DNA of 55,707 nucleotides. Source: Bacteroidales bacterium UBA3834. Its GTDB lineage: Bacteria; Bacteroidota; Bacteroidia; Bacteroidales; P3. The DNA lies in the NCBI GenBank assembly GCA_002392965.1, contig DGIA01000012.1, forward strand, positions 10,982 to 66,688, in the 5' to 3' direction. Within the stretch, counting starts at the first letter, position 1, and each line of letters begins with the position of its first letter. The notes below the pieces were generated by a model. It was not told where the DNA came from. It did no database searches and saw only the letters and a program-made list of their open reading frames with translations. Shown one piece after another: positions 16,250 through 24,496 of this stretch. The position numbers were made by a program, and so were the translations under genes.

Positions 16250-16606
16250 ATGACCGGCAATGCTCTACATGACAAAAGTCTTCTCTTCGCAGTCCGTACA
16301 GTGAACTTTTACAATTTCCTTACCGAACAAAAGAAAGAGTTCGTCATTAGCAAACAGATCCTGCGTAGCGGCACCAGCATCGGCGCCAACATCAGGGAAA
16401 GTAAAAACGCCGAAAGCAGTTCCGATTATGTTCACAAACTTTCAATTGCGCTGAAAGAAGCTGATGAGACACAATACTGGCTTGAAGTTCTTTCCATGTC
16501 AAACCTCATTGAAGAAACAGAATTCGCCACAATGAACAATGGTGTCAAAGAACTCATTGCACTTTTAACCTCCATTATTAACAGAATTAAGAAAACAAAC
16601 GTATAA
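16250..16606 (+). CDS. Four-helix-bundle protein (23S rRNA intervening-sequence type)
   Basis: A 118-residue protein of the S23/IVP four-helix-bundle family. The diagnostic stretch is visible: SKQILRSGTSIGANIRESKN, followed by DYVHKLSIALKEADETQYWL. ATG 16250 was chosen over an upstream TTG because it gives the usual family length. Such genes are found inside 23S rRNA intervening sequences and also singly in Bacteroidetes genomes; biochemical function is not established. Here it sits between adaptor and pump, is AT-richer than both, and is flanked on both sides by GAAAATT-type repeats, which suggests it arrived as a separate module. Confidence 0.88.
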   Translation: MTGNALHDKSLLFAVRTVNFYNFLTEQKKEFVISKQILRSGTSIGANIRESKNAESSSDYVHKLSIALKEADETQYWLEVLSMSNLIEETEFATMNNGVKELIALLTSIINRIKKTNV

Positions 16607-16610
16607 TTTA

Positions 16611-16666
16611 TGAAAAATGAAAAATTGGAAGCATAATTTCAATTTTCATTTTTCAATTTTCAATTT
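16611..16666 (+). repeat. Opposed GAAAATT-type arrays forming a stem-loop before the pump gene
   Basis: Two direct units (16611-16626) face about four inverted units (16635-16666, AATTTTC-type). The arms 16611-16626 and 16641-16655 pair with one bulged base around a short loop. The structure ends 5 bp before the pump ATG and could cover its ribosome entry region. Confidence 0.75.
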
Positions 16667-16671
16667 ATAAC

Positions 16672-19600
16672 ATGGCCATTTACAAGACAGCTATCAACAA
16701 GCCTATCACCACCGGACTCATCTTCGTGGCAGTCATCGTGTTGGGCCTCTTTTCCCTCTCGCGTCTGCCTATCGACCAGATGCCCGAGATGGACCCGCCC
16801 TACGTCACCGTGATGACCACCTACGCCGGTGCCAACGCCAGCGAAATCGAGACCAACATCACCAAGCTGGTCGAAAACTCGCTCAACTCGGTCGATGGAT
16901 TGAAAAACATCACCTCTAACTCGCGAGACAACATCTCGGTCGTAAGCCTTGAGTTCGAGTGGGGTTCCGATATCGACGAGGCCCTCAACGACATACGCTC
17001 CTACGTCGATCTGCTCTACGACAACCTGCCCGACGGAGTGAGCCGACCCATGATCCTCAAACTCAACTCCAGCGCTATGCCCATCATGATGTACGGCTTC
17101 ACCGCCAAGGAGTCCTACTCCGGTCTCGACCGTATCATCGAGGACAACGTGGTCAACGAACTCAACCGCATCGACGGCATCGGCAACATCACCGTCAGCG
17201 GCGCACCCGAACGCTACATCTACATCGACCTCGACCCCAAGCAGCTCGACGCCTACGGCATACCCCTCGAACTGGTCGGCAACGCCATCTCCGCCAACAA
17301 CCTCGACCTGGCCTCCGGCACCGTCAAGATGGGCAAAGAACAGTATCAGATGCGCGTCAAGGGCGAATACGTCGAGAGCTCCGAAATCGCCGACATCGTT
17401 GTGACCACCACAATGACCGGCAAGCAGATCTTCGTACGCGACCTCGCCACCGTGCGCGACACCATCAAGGACCTCTCTCTCGACGAGAAAATCAACGGTC
17501 AGGACGGCGCACGACTCATCATCACCAAGCAGACCGGCGCCAACACCGTGGCCATCGCACGCGAGGTGAAGAAAGAGATGGAACGCATCCAGAGAACCCT
17601 GCCGCCCGACATCGAGATCACTCTCATCAACGACGGCTCCGACAACATCATCAATGCCATCAACGGCCTCACCGAGAGCATCTTCTACGCCCTCCTCTTT
17701 GTTATCCTCGTGGTGCTCCTCTTCCTCGGCAACTGGCGCTCCACCCTCGTCATCGCCCTCACCATCCCCATCTCCCTCGTCACCTCCTTCATCTACCTCC
17801 TCCTGGCCGACAGCTCGCTCAACATCATCTCCCTGGCCTCCCTCACCGTCGCCATCGGCATGGTCGTTGATGACGCCATCGTGGTCCTTGAAAACATCAC
17901 CAAGCACATCGAACGCGGCGAGAACCCTCGCGAGGCAGCCATCTGCGCCACCAACGAGGTGTGGACCTCCGTCATCGCCACCACCCTGGTGCTTGTGGCC
18001 GTCTTCGTGCCCCTCACCATGCTGCCCGGCATGATGGGCATCTTCATGAAGGAACTCGGCTGGATCGTCACCATCGTGGTGTGCGTCTCCACCACCGCCG
18101 CCATCACTCTCATCCCCATGCTCTCCTCTCGCATGCTCAAGGAACGCCCCTTCTTCTTCAAAAAAGAAGACGAGGAAGCCTACAACCGCAAACGCGAGCG
18201 CAACCTCTACAACCGCACCGTGACCCGCACCTTCAACGCCATCGAGGCCGGCTATGCCAACGTGCTCCGCTGGTGCCTCGGCCACAAGAAGGTCACCCTC
18301 CTCACCGCCTTCGCCTTCTTCATTGTCTCCCTCCTCCCCTTCTTCTCCGGCAAGATTGGCATGGACTTCATGAAGGAGCAGGACAACGGCCGCATGAGCA
18401 TCAGCGCCGAGCTGCAACGCGGCACCCGCATCGAGGAAACCCTCAAGACCGCCCGCCACATGGAGGAAGACATCTACCGCCTCCTCGGCGACGACGTCAT
18501 CGTCGTCTCCACCTCCGCCGGCTCCAACGACGACGCCGGCATGGCGGCCCTCTTCAACAGCACCACCAACAACAAGATCTCCATCACGGTGCGTACCACC
18601 AAGAAATACGAGCGCCAACGCTCCATCTTCGACATGCAGGAAGTGCTGCGCCAATGCTTCGCCGAATACCCCGAGATTGTCAACTACCAGGTCAACAGCG
18701 GCGGCGGCATGGGCGGCGGCTCCAACAACTCGCTCTCCGTCGAGATCTACGGCTACGACTTCGACCAGACCACCAAATTCACCCAGCAGCTGCGTCAGCG
18801 TGTGATGGACAACGTGCCCGGCGCCCGCGACACCAAGATCAGCCGCGACGAAGACCGCGCCGAACTCAAGATCGAACTCGACAAGCAGAAACTCGCCCTC
18901 CACGGACTCAACGAAAGCACCGTGGCCCTCTACGTCCGCAACCGCGTCAACGGCATGCTCTCCGGCTACCTCAAGGAAGACGGCGAAGAATACAACATCG
19001 TCGTGCGCCTCCGCGAGGAATACCGCGACGCCATCTCCGACATCGAGCAACTCTCCATCCCCACCAACACCGGCAAGATGGTCAAACTCGAAGAGCTCGG
19101 CACCATCAGCGAATACTGGTGCCCGCCCACCATCGAACGCAAAAACCGCCAGCGCTACCTCACCCTCACCGTCATGCCCTACCGCACCTCGCTTCAGGAA
19201 CTCTCCCTCAACGTGCAGAAGGAAATCGACGCCATGGGCGTGCCGGCCGACGTGCACGTGGCTCTGGCTGGCAACTACAAAGACCAGCAGGATTCCACAC
19301 GCGACATGATGATGCTCGCAGCCCTCATCCTCATGCTCGTCTATATCGTCATGGCCTCACAGTTCGAGTCCTTCGCCAAACCCTTCATCATCATGTTCTC
19401 CATCCCCTTCGCCATCAGCGGCGTATCGCTCATGATGTACTTCACATCCAACAACATCGACATGATCGGCCTCCTCGGACTCGTGCTCCTCATCGGCATC
19501 GTGGTGAAGAACGGTATCGTGCTCGTCGATTACATCAACCTCATGCGCGAACGTGGCATCTCCCTCAACGAAGCCATCGCCATCAGCGGCCAGAGCCGTA

Positions 19601-19857
19601 TGCGCCCCGTCCTCATGACGGCCTTCACCACCATCCTCGGCATGATCCCCATGGCCACCTCCAACTCCGAAGGCTCCGAGATGTGGACCACCATGGGCCT
19701 CGTCGTCATCGGCGGCCTCACCGTCTCCACCTTCGTCACCCTCATCGTCGTCCCCGTCCTCTACGGCGTCTTCAACCGCCGCGGCGACATCGAGAAAAAA
19801 GAGAAAGAGCGCAAGAAATTCGTGTTTATGAATATCCAACTGGATGAAAACAAGTAG
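16672..19857 (+). CDS. RND efflux pump permease, AcrB/MexB-type
   Basis: A 1061-residue inner-membrane proton-driven pump. It shows the usual two repeats: TM1 at about 12-30 and the periplasmic porter domain (MDPPYVTVMTTYAGANASEI). TM4 carries the proton-relay Asp-Asp in GMVVDDAIVVLENI, and the second half has MASQFESFAKPF, LVLLIGIVVKNGIVL and GQSRMRPVLMTAFTTILGM. Full length, no frame break. It belongs to the hydrophobe/amphiphile-type group by motif rather than the metal (CusA) group, so drugs, bile salts or other amphiphiles are likely substrates (inference). The gene is 65 bp after the four-helix-bundle gene. Confidence 0.95.
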   Translation: MAIYKTAINKPITTGLIFVAVIVLGLFSLSRLPIDQMPEMDPPYVTVMTTYAGANASEIETNITKLVENSLNSVDGLKNITSNSRDNISVVSLEFEWGSDIDEALNDIRSYVDLLYDNLPDGVSRPMILKLNSSAMPIMMYGFTAKESYSGLDRIIEDNVVNELNRIDGIGNITVSGAPERYIYIDLDPKQLDAYGIPLELVGNAISANNLDLASGTVKMGKEQYQMRVKGEYVESSEIADIVVTTTMTGKQIFVRDLATVRDTIKDLSLDEKINGQDGARLIITKQTGANTVAIAREVKKEMERIQRTLPPDIEITLINDGSDNIINAINGLTESIFYALLFVILVVLLFLGNWRSTLVIALTIPISLVTSFIYLLLADSSLNIISLASLTVAIGMVVDDAIVVLENITKHIERGENPREAAICATNEVWTSVIATTLVLVAVFVPLTMLPGMMGIFMKELGWIVTIVVCVSTTAAITLIPMLSSRMLKERPFFFKKEDEEAYNRKRERNLYNRTVTRTFNAIEAGYANVLRWCLGHKKVTLLTAFAFFIVSLLPFFSGKIGMDFMKEQDNGRMSISAELQRGTRIEETLKTARHMEEDIYRLLGDDVIVVSTSAGSNDDAGMAALFNSTTNNKISITVRTTKKYERQRSIFDMQEVLRQCFAEYPEIVNYQVNSGGGMGGGSNNSLSVEIYGYDFDQTTKFTQQLRQRVMDNVPGARDTKISRDEDRAELKIELDKQKLALHGLNESTVALYVRNRVNGMLSGYLKEDGEEYNIVVRLREEYRDAISDIEQLSIPTNTGKMVKLEELGTISEYWCPPTIERKNRQRYLTLTVMPYRTSLQELSLNVQKEIDAMGVPADVHVALAGNYKDQQDSTRDMMMLAALILMLVYIVMASQFESFAKPFIIMFSIPFAISGVSLMMYFTSNNIDMIGLLGLVLLIGIVVKNGIVLVDYINLMRERGISLNEAIAISGQSRMRPVLMTAFTTILGMIPMATSNSEGSEMWTTMGLVVIGGLTVSTFVTLIVVPVLYGVFNRRGDIEKKEKERKKFVFMNIQLDENK

Positions 19858-19862
19858 TAGGA

Positions 19863-19938
19863 GTTAAAGAAGTTAAAGAAGTTAAAGACAATACCACCTA
19901 TACAGTAACCCATACAGGCACATTTGTCTTTAACTTCT
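19863..19938 (+). repeat. 9-bp tandem repeat GTTAAAGAA with a distal inverted arm
   Basis: Three units of GTTAAAGA(A/C) (19863-19889) followed 35 bp later by a perfect 14-bp inverted copy (arms 19877-19890 and 19925-19938). The resulting long stem-loop lies directly behind the pump gene, with no T-run. The rest of the 225-bp gap to the next gene holds only AT-rich sequence and the repeat at 20045. Confidence 0.75.
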
Positions 19939-20044
19939 AGCGAGCACAGCGAGCGATCTGCCCTTTAGGGCCTTGAGCACCGCTGAAATAGATTAAATTA
20001 GCGAAAAACTTCTTTAAATTCTATAACTCCCCCAAAAAGCGCGA

Positions 20045-20067
20045 TAACTACTTACCTACTTAACTAC
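20045..20067 (-). repeat. Inverted copy of the GTAGTTAA-type repeat
   Basis: On the minus strand this reads GTAGTTAAGTAGGTAAGTAG and continues, i.e. the same 8-bp theme as 15083-15114 with one changed unit. The two copies bracket the adaptor, four-helix-bundle and pump genes in opposite orientation. Confidence 0.65.
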
Positions 20068-20082
20068 AAAAAAAGAAAGATT

Positions 20083-20376
20083 ATGAAAGCAGTAATGATA
20101 GTTTACAACCAGGCCAACAACGAGCGCGTGGAATACATGCTCGACACCCTCGGCATCCGCGGCTTCACACAATGGGAAGACATCCAAGGTCGCGGCAACC
20201 AAGTCGGCGACCCGCACCGCGGCACCCACACCTGGCCCGAACTCAACAACGCCATCCTCACCGTCGTCCCCGACGACAAAGTCGAAGAACTCCTCCTCTC
20301 CGTCCGCAAGCTCGACAAGCGCAACGAAGAAGTAGGCATCCGCGCCTTCGTCTGGAACATCGAACAAATGGTCTGA
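20083..20376 (+). CDS. P-II-like small protein downstream of RND pump
   Basis: A 97-residue cytoplasmic protein with an alternating beta-alpha-beta pattern (MKAVMIVYNQANNERVEYML; GRGNQVGDPHRGTHTWPELN; NAILTVVPDDKVEELLLSVR; GIRAFVWNIEQMV). This resembles the GlnB/P-II ferredoxin-like fold and small proteins found next to efflux genes in Bacteroidetes, but it lacks an obvious P-II uridylylation loop. I infer a regulatory or accessory role for the pump from position. Fold assignment is tentative; no enzymatic motif is visible. Confidence 0.6.
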   Translation: MKAVMIVYNQANNERVEYMLDTLGIRGFTQWEDIQGRGNQVGDPHRGTHTWPELNNAILTVVPDDKVEELLLSVRKLDKRNEEVGIRAFVWNIEQMV

Positions 20377-20407
20377 CCCAATTTACAAACCCTAAAAAAT
20401 AAAAACC

Positions 20408-21127
20408 ATGAAAAAAGTATTCTCACTCGCCCTCGCGGTCCTGATGACCCTCGGTCTCGCCGCCCAGTCAGTCAACGAATCCGTTGCCGCCATCGGCGAC
20501 CTCAGCGTCCCCGCCTGCAACATCAGCCTGCAGAAAGACGCCAAAGTCGTCAAAGCCGCCATGGAACAGTACCTCAAGGAAAACGGCCTCAAAGTGAAAA
20601 GCCAGCAAGGCTACCAGGCCGCCCTCAACCAGGTGATCCCCACCATCTCCCAAGGCGAAATCAGCCTCTACACCAAGGTTGAAAAACAGAAAAAGAACGC
20701 CCTCGTCACCGTCGCCGTCATCGGCAACGACCTCACCATCGACCAATCCGACCTGCGCGACAACGCCAAATCGTGGCTCAACGGCTTTGTGCAATACATC
20801 GCACGCTACGAAGCCTCGCAATCCATGAACGCCGAGCAGAAAAACCTCGACAAAGCCAACAAGGAAGCCGCCAAAGCCTCCAAAAACCTCGCCGCCATCG
20901 AGAAAGCCATCGCCAACGACCAGAAAAAAATCGAATCCAAGAAAGCCGACAACGCCAAGCTGAAAGAAAAAATCCAGAAAAACGAACAGGAAATCAAAAA
21001 CCTGCAATCCGACATCGAAAAACAGAACAAGAAGAAAGCCGACGCCCAGGACAAGGTGAAAGCCGCCAACCAGAACGTCAACGAAGTACAAGGCGAAGTC
21101 GATCGCTACCGCCAGATGGCACAATAA
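20408..21127 (+). CDS. Exported coiled-coil hypothetical protein
   Basis: A 239-residue protein with a clear signal peptide (MKKVFSLALAVLMTLGLAAQ). The mature N-terminal half (about 20-140) is a small mixed domain I do not recognise. From about 145 to the end it is a lysine/glutamine/asparagine-rich coiled coil (KNLAAIEKAIANDQKKIESK, KIQKNEQEIKNLQSDIEKQ). It has no lipobox, transmembrane helix or sorting domain, so a periplasmic location is likely. It is 31 bp behind the P-II-like gene and ends at a terminator. Function unknown. Confidence 0.75.
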   Translation: MKKVFSLALAVLMTLGLAAQSVNESVAAIGDLSVPACNISLQKDAKVVKAAMEQYLKENGLKVKSQQGYQAALNQVIPTISQGEISLYTKVEKQKKNALVTVAVIGNDLTIDQSDLRDNAKSWLNGFVQYIARYEASQSMNAEQKNLDKANKEAAKASKNLAAIEKAIANDQKKIESKKADNAKLKEKIQKNEQEIKNLQSDIEKQNKKKADAQDKVKAANQNVNEVQGEVDRYRQMAQ

Positions 21128-21149
21128 ACATCCCCTACCATCGAAAATG

Positions 21150-21182
21150 AAAAGGCTGTCCATTGCAGGCAGCCTTTTTTCG
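21150..21182 (+). terminator. Intrinsic terminator after the coiled-coil protein gene
   Basis: A 9-bp stem AAAAGGCTG / CAGCCTTTT (21150-21158 and 21170-21178) with an 11-base loop runs into a T-run. It lies 22 bp after the stop codon. Confidence 0.85.
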
Positions 21183-21299
21183 TTTTAAGTTGAAGTTGCA
21201 TCTGTGATCTGTGAGGAGGTGAGGAAGGTCTCGTTGTTGTAGATGTTTTTGCCATTTTTTTTGTTCCTTTCTTTTTTTGAGGTTTAACGATTTTTGTTT

Positions 21300-21417
21300 G
21301 GTGTCCCTTGGTCGCGACTGGACACCATGCAATATAAGGCCCTTTTCGCCGAAAGGCCCAAATCGTTCCCTTATGGTAGCATAAGTAAGCCTATGGCGGC
21401 ATTTGTCACCATAGGCT
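21300..21417. other. Cluster of four hairpins in a gene-free stretch
   Basis: Within 120 bp there are four separate stem-loops. The first has GGTGTCC / GGACACC arms (21300-21306, 21320-21326) enclosing the palindrome GTCGCGAC. The second is a bulged GGCC / GGCC hairpin (21338-21358). The third is CTTATG / CATAAG around GTAG (21370-21385). The fourth is AGCCTATGG / CCATAGGCT (21388-21417). The stretch lies between the terminator of the rightward gene and the stop of the leftward T9SS gene (21456), so it may be the structured 3' untranslated region of the latter. The remaining bases 21183-21299 are T-rich and hold nothing I recognise. Confidence 0.55.
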
Positions 21418-21455
21418 CACCTCATAATTCGTGGAATAATTACGCTAATTCGTTT

Positions 21456-24356
21456 CTATTTCTTCACCAGCTTCAAGTAGTTCACCTCTTCGGGGGCCTC
21501 CTTGTCGCGACGGGTCTTGACGCGGACGATGTAGGAGCCCGCGGGGAGTTCTTTGATGTTGAAGAGGTCGGTGTCCTTGAAGGCAGCGAGCCTCCGCCCG
21601 TGCATGTCCATCACCACCACCTCCGTCACCTCGTCCGACGTGGCCGCCACCGTCACCGGAGCCCCGCCGATGCACGAGTCGCCGGGGAAGTAGAGGCTCG
21701 GCGCCGCGGGCTTCGCCACGGCCGTGACCGTGGTGTGGTTGGTAGAGGAGCAGCCATAGATTCCGTCCGTGACGGTCAGCGTGACGGCATAGGTGCCCGC
21801 CGTCGGGGGCGTGAAGACGATGTCGGGGGTGTTGAAGGTCTCGTGGTATCCCGTACCTGTGATATCCCACATGTACGAGATATTCGTGTTGGGCGCCAGC
21901 GAACCGTAGAGCGGCAGCGGCTCGCCCTCGCAGCAGCTAAAGTTCTCGGCATGGATGCGCGCCGTCGGACAAGGCTTGAACGAGACCGTGGTAGCCCCCT
22001 GCTTCTGACAGAAATAGTCGTTCACCACGCTGATGCGGTAAATGTCTGGTTCATTGACAAGATTATAGTAATAACTTCCCGTCAATGGAGACTCCCAAGT
22101 ATAGTAGTTTATTGGAGTAAATAAAGGATTCGGCGAAAAAACTATTCTCTGGTTGGGAGGTGCAATGTGTGGACATACATGAGGTCCTATCGGAGAAAGA
22201 TAACCATTCACAAGTCCGTCGTTATATGACGTAATATTGATTACAGATGGTGTTAATGTACATCCACGGCTATCAGTGACAGAGACATTTACATTGTATC
22301 CAATTCCCGACTTGAATGTATGGTAAATACTATTTCCTCCTGTCGAATATGAACTGCCATCCCCGAAACTCCATGTAGAGTGGAGGATGCTGGCACCCGT
22401 GTAGTTCAGCGTGGCGGTAAGCCGGATGGGGGTGTTGTCGCAGGTGGCGGTGGGGTCGTTGTCGTTATCGGTGGAGATGCTGACGGAGCGGTTGGACGGC
22501 AAATTGATGGTGGCGCTTCCTATCTGGCAGGGCTGCTGTATCGTGTTGCTCCCGTATTGGGTAAGATAGAAGTCGTAGGTGCCGTTTTGCGGCGTGACGT
22601 ATTTATAGACCTCCTGCGACACGGGGAAGTTTATCGTCTCGATATAATTGTTCCCGATATAGGCTTTCATATACACATGGTTGTTCCCGTTCTGGGAGAT
22701 GGAATTGTTGAGGATGACGACGGTGTCGCATCTGGTGTCGAACGTGAAATCCCCGACAAACTCGGGGGAGAAGGTGTAGCATCCCTCGTAGCACCCTTCC
22801 ACCATCGTGCCGGGGATGGGGGCGCGGGTCTTGGCGCAGATGGTGTATGGACCGTTCTCCATAACCGTGACGGTGGCCACGCGGTTGTTGGCCCCGGATG
22901 TCACTATCGAGTAGTCGCCCCCCGTCACCGTCCAGGTCACATTGCGTGTGTAGTAGGGCGAGGTCAGCTGGATGCTGTGTTGGCAGTAGTCGTAGCTGCC
23001 GGCAGTCAAGTCCATGGTGTTGCACGGCGTCAGCGACGGGTTGTGGTAGTAGGTGACCTCGTCGGTGCAGCCGTGGCCGTCGGTCACCGTGCATCGGTAG
23101 TACCCCATCCCCATCTCCGCAATGGAGGCGGTGTTGCCCGCATACACCCACTGCGAGCCCAGGGCGAGGCTCCTGTAATACCAGTCATAACTGAAGGGAC
23201 CGGTGCCTGTGGCGTTCGCCGTCAGGGTGCCGAGAAAACCGTCGTCATACTCGATGGCCACCTCCGGCTTCGGCCACACCGTCACCGCCAGGCTCGCCGG
23301 GGTGTAGTAGCTCCGGTTGTCGCAGTAGTCGTAGGGGTTGCAGTAGAAGGTGGCGTAGTGGAGCCCCGGCTCGGTGAAGGTGTAGGAGGCGTCGGGGCAC
23401 CCCGTGCACGAATAGGTGTGCGATGTACCCTCGCACACAGGGTTGTCTCCCGTGATGGTGCAGCTGGAGACCAGATTGGGGTTCACAGTGATGTCGATGC
23501 GGTGGGTGCTCGACGCCCCGTTGCAGTAGCTTCTTGTGAGTTCCACATAGAAGGTGTAGGCCGTCGTGGTGTTGAGTTTGTTGATCAGCAGATCGACGTC
23601 CGGCGCCTGGTGGCTGCCCGTCACCGAGGCGCAGTGCTGCATCGTGGGCTGTATCTTCCACTCGTACAGCATGCCGTCGGCCCGCTGGTCGGGCACCATG
23701 CCGTGGAGGCTGACCAGGCTGTTGGGGCACACGGTGATGCTCGTCGGCAAGGTGGTCGGCTCGGGGGCCAGGGCCGTCACGGTGTGCACATAGGCCGCCG
23801 CCGACTGGCACTGCAGCAGCACGTCGTAGTGATAGACCGCCACGTCGCAGACCGTCGCCCCGTAGCCGATGTTCACGCTGTCGCCGGTGTAGAGCGACGG
23901 CGTGGCCGTGCTGCAGGCCGGCGCCCAGACCAGCAGGTAGTTGGGCTGCGACGGCGTCCCGTTCAGGCCGATGCCGCCGTAGGGGCAGGCCGTGTGCCGG
24001 TTGCCGGGGTCCATCTCCGCCACCGTGGGCGCCGGCGGCGGCGCCAGCACGTTGAGCACAAAGGTGGCTGGCCCGCAGTAGGCAGGATTCTCAGCCGTCA
24101 CCAGGTAGCGCCCCGTGGCGAACCTCCCGCTGTAGTATTTGCCAGTCTCATCGTCGCCTACGGGCTGCATGCTGGACAAATCATATACCCGCCAAGTGGC
24201 AGTCACCAGCGGTTCGGTGTGTAAATAGCATTCGTTGGCGTTGCATATCCTGTTTGGACCAACGATTTCAAGTGTCGGCTGCTGGGCGATCAAGGGTATC
24301 GTACAAAAGAGCAATCCCACAATTGCCGACATTCTTATATGGAAACGAATGCCCAT
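21456..24356 (-). CDS. Secreted PKD-repeat protein with type IX secretion sorting domain
   Basis: A 966-residue secreted protein. ATG 24356 gives a signal peptide (MGIRFHIRMSAIVGLLFC, cleaved after LIAQ); GTG codons just upstream are less likely. The body is a series of immunoglobulin-like/PKD-type modules, recognisable by TVTDGHGCTDE, SVTDSRGCTLTP and TLTVTDGIYGC, with many cysteines. The last 75 residues form a Por-type sorting domain (VVVMDMHGRRLAAFKDTDLF, ELPAGSYIVRVKT, LKLVKK), so it should cross the outer membrane by T9SS and be anchored or released at the surface. The segment at about 21.97-22.38 kb is AT-richer than the rest. No catalytic domain is recognised. Confidence 0.82.
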   Translation of the reverse strand: MGIRFHIRMSAIVGLLFCTIPLIAQQPTLEIVGPNRICNANECYLHTEPLVTATWRVYDLSSMQPVGDDETGKYYSGRFATGRYLVTAENPAYCGPATFVLNVLAPPPAPTVAEMDPGNRHTACPYGGIGLNGTPSQPNYLLVWAPACSTATPSLYTGDSVNIGYGATVCDVAVYHYDVLLQCQSAAAYVHTVTALAPEPTTLPTSITVCPNSLVSLHGMVPDQRADGMLYEWKIQPTMQHCASVTGSHQAPDVDLLINKLNTTTAYTFYVELTRSYCNGASSTHRIDITVNPNLVSSCTITGDNPVCEGTSHTYSCTGCPDASYTFTEPGLHYATFYCNPYDYCDNRSYYTPASLAVTVWPKPEVAIEYDDGFLGTLTANATGTGPFSYDWYYRSLALGSQWVYAGNTASIAEMGMGYYRCTVTDGHGCTDEVTYYHNPSLTPCNTMDLTAGSYDYCQHSIQLTSPYYTRNVTWTVTGGDYSIVTSGANNRVATVTVMENGPYTICAKTRAPIPGTMVEGCYEGCYTFSPEFVGDFTFDTRCDTVVILNNSISQNGNNHVYMKAYIGNNYIETINFPVSQEVYKYVTPQNGTYDFYLTQYGSNTIQQPCQIGSATINLPSNRSVSISTDNDNDPTATCDNTPIRLTATLNYTGASILHSTWSFGDGSSYSTGGNSIYHTFKSGIGYNVNVSVTDSRGCTLTPSVINITSYNDGLVNGYLSPIGPHVCPHIAPPNQRIVFSPNPLFTPINYYTWESPLTGSYYYNLVNEPDIYRISVVNDYFCQKQGATTVSFKPCPTARIHAENFSCCEGEPLPLYGSLAPNTNISYMWDITGTGYHETFNTPDIVFTPPTAGTYAVTLTVTDGIYGCSSTNHTTVTAVAKPAAPSLYFPGDSCIGGAPVTVAATSDEVTEVVVMDMHGRRLAAFKDTDLFNIKELPAGSYIVRVKTRRDKEAPEEVNYLKLVKK

Positions 24357-24382
24357 AATTTCCACCACGAATTATTTGTTCT

Positions 24383-24496
24383 CTATGAATTGGCGGTAAT
24401 TTTCTCCCCGAAGTTGACAAGGACCCCCCTCAAAGTCTGCGCACGAATATCGGCGAGTGTCAGCAGCGCACAGATAATAAATAATAACTTTTTCAT
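24383..24496 (-). CDS. 37-residue exported peptide gene between two T9SS cargo genes
   Basis: A short frame of 37 codons: MKKLLFIICALLTLADIRAQ is a strong signal peptide with an AQ cleavage end, leaving a mature peptide of only about 17 residues (TLRGVLVNFGEKITANS). Its ATG overlaps the stop of the preceding T9SS gene as ATGA, so it would be translationally coupled, and it ends 26 bp before the start of the next T9SS gene. It may be a genuine small secreted peptide, or the N-terminal stub of a larger gene lost by deletion. I see no continuation of the frame after the TAG. Confidence 0.5.
   Translation of the reverse strand: MKKLLFIICALLTLADIRAQTLRGVLVNFGEKITANS

Noticed and set aside
16660..19257. 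865-codon open frame on the minus strand
   Set aside because: It is a shadow of the RND pump gene (16672-19857): the product is low-complexity, rich in Gly, Asp, Glu, His and Val, with no domain. GC-rich codons in the real frame leave antisense frames open.
22380..24224. 614-codon open frame on the plus strand
   Set aside because: Antisense of the T9SS PKD-repeat protein; Arg/Gly/Val-rich without motifs, while the minus strand has a signal peptide and sorting domain.
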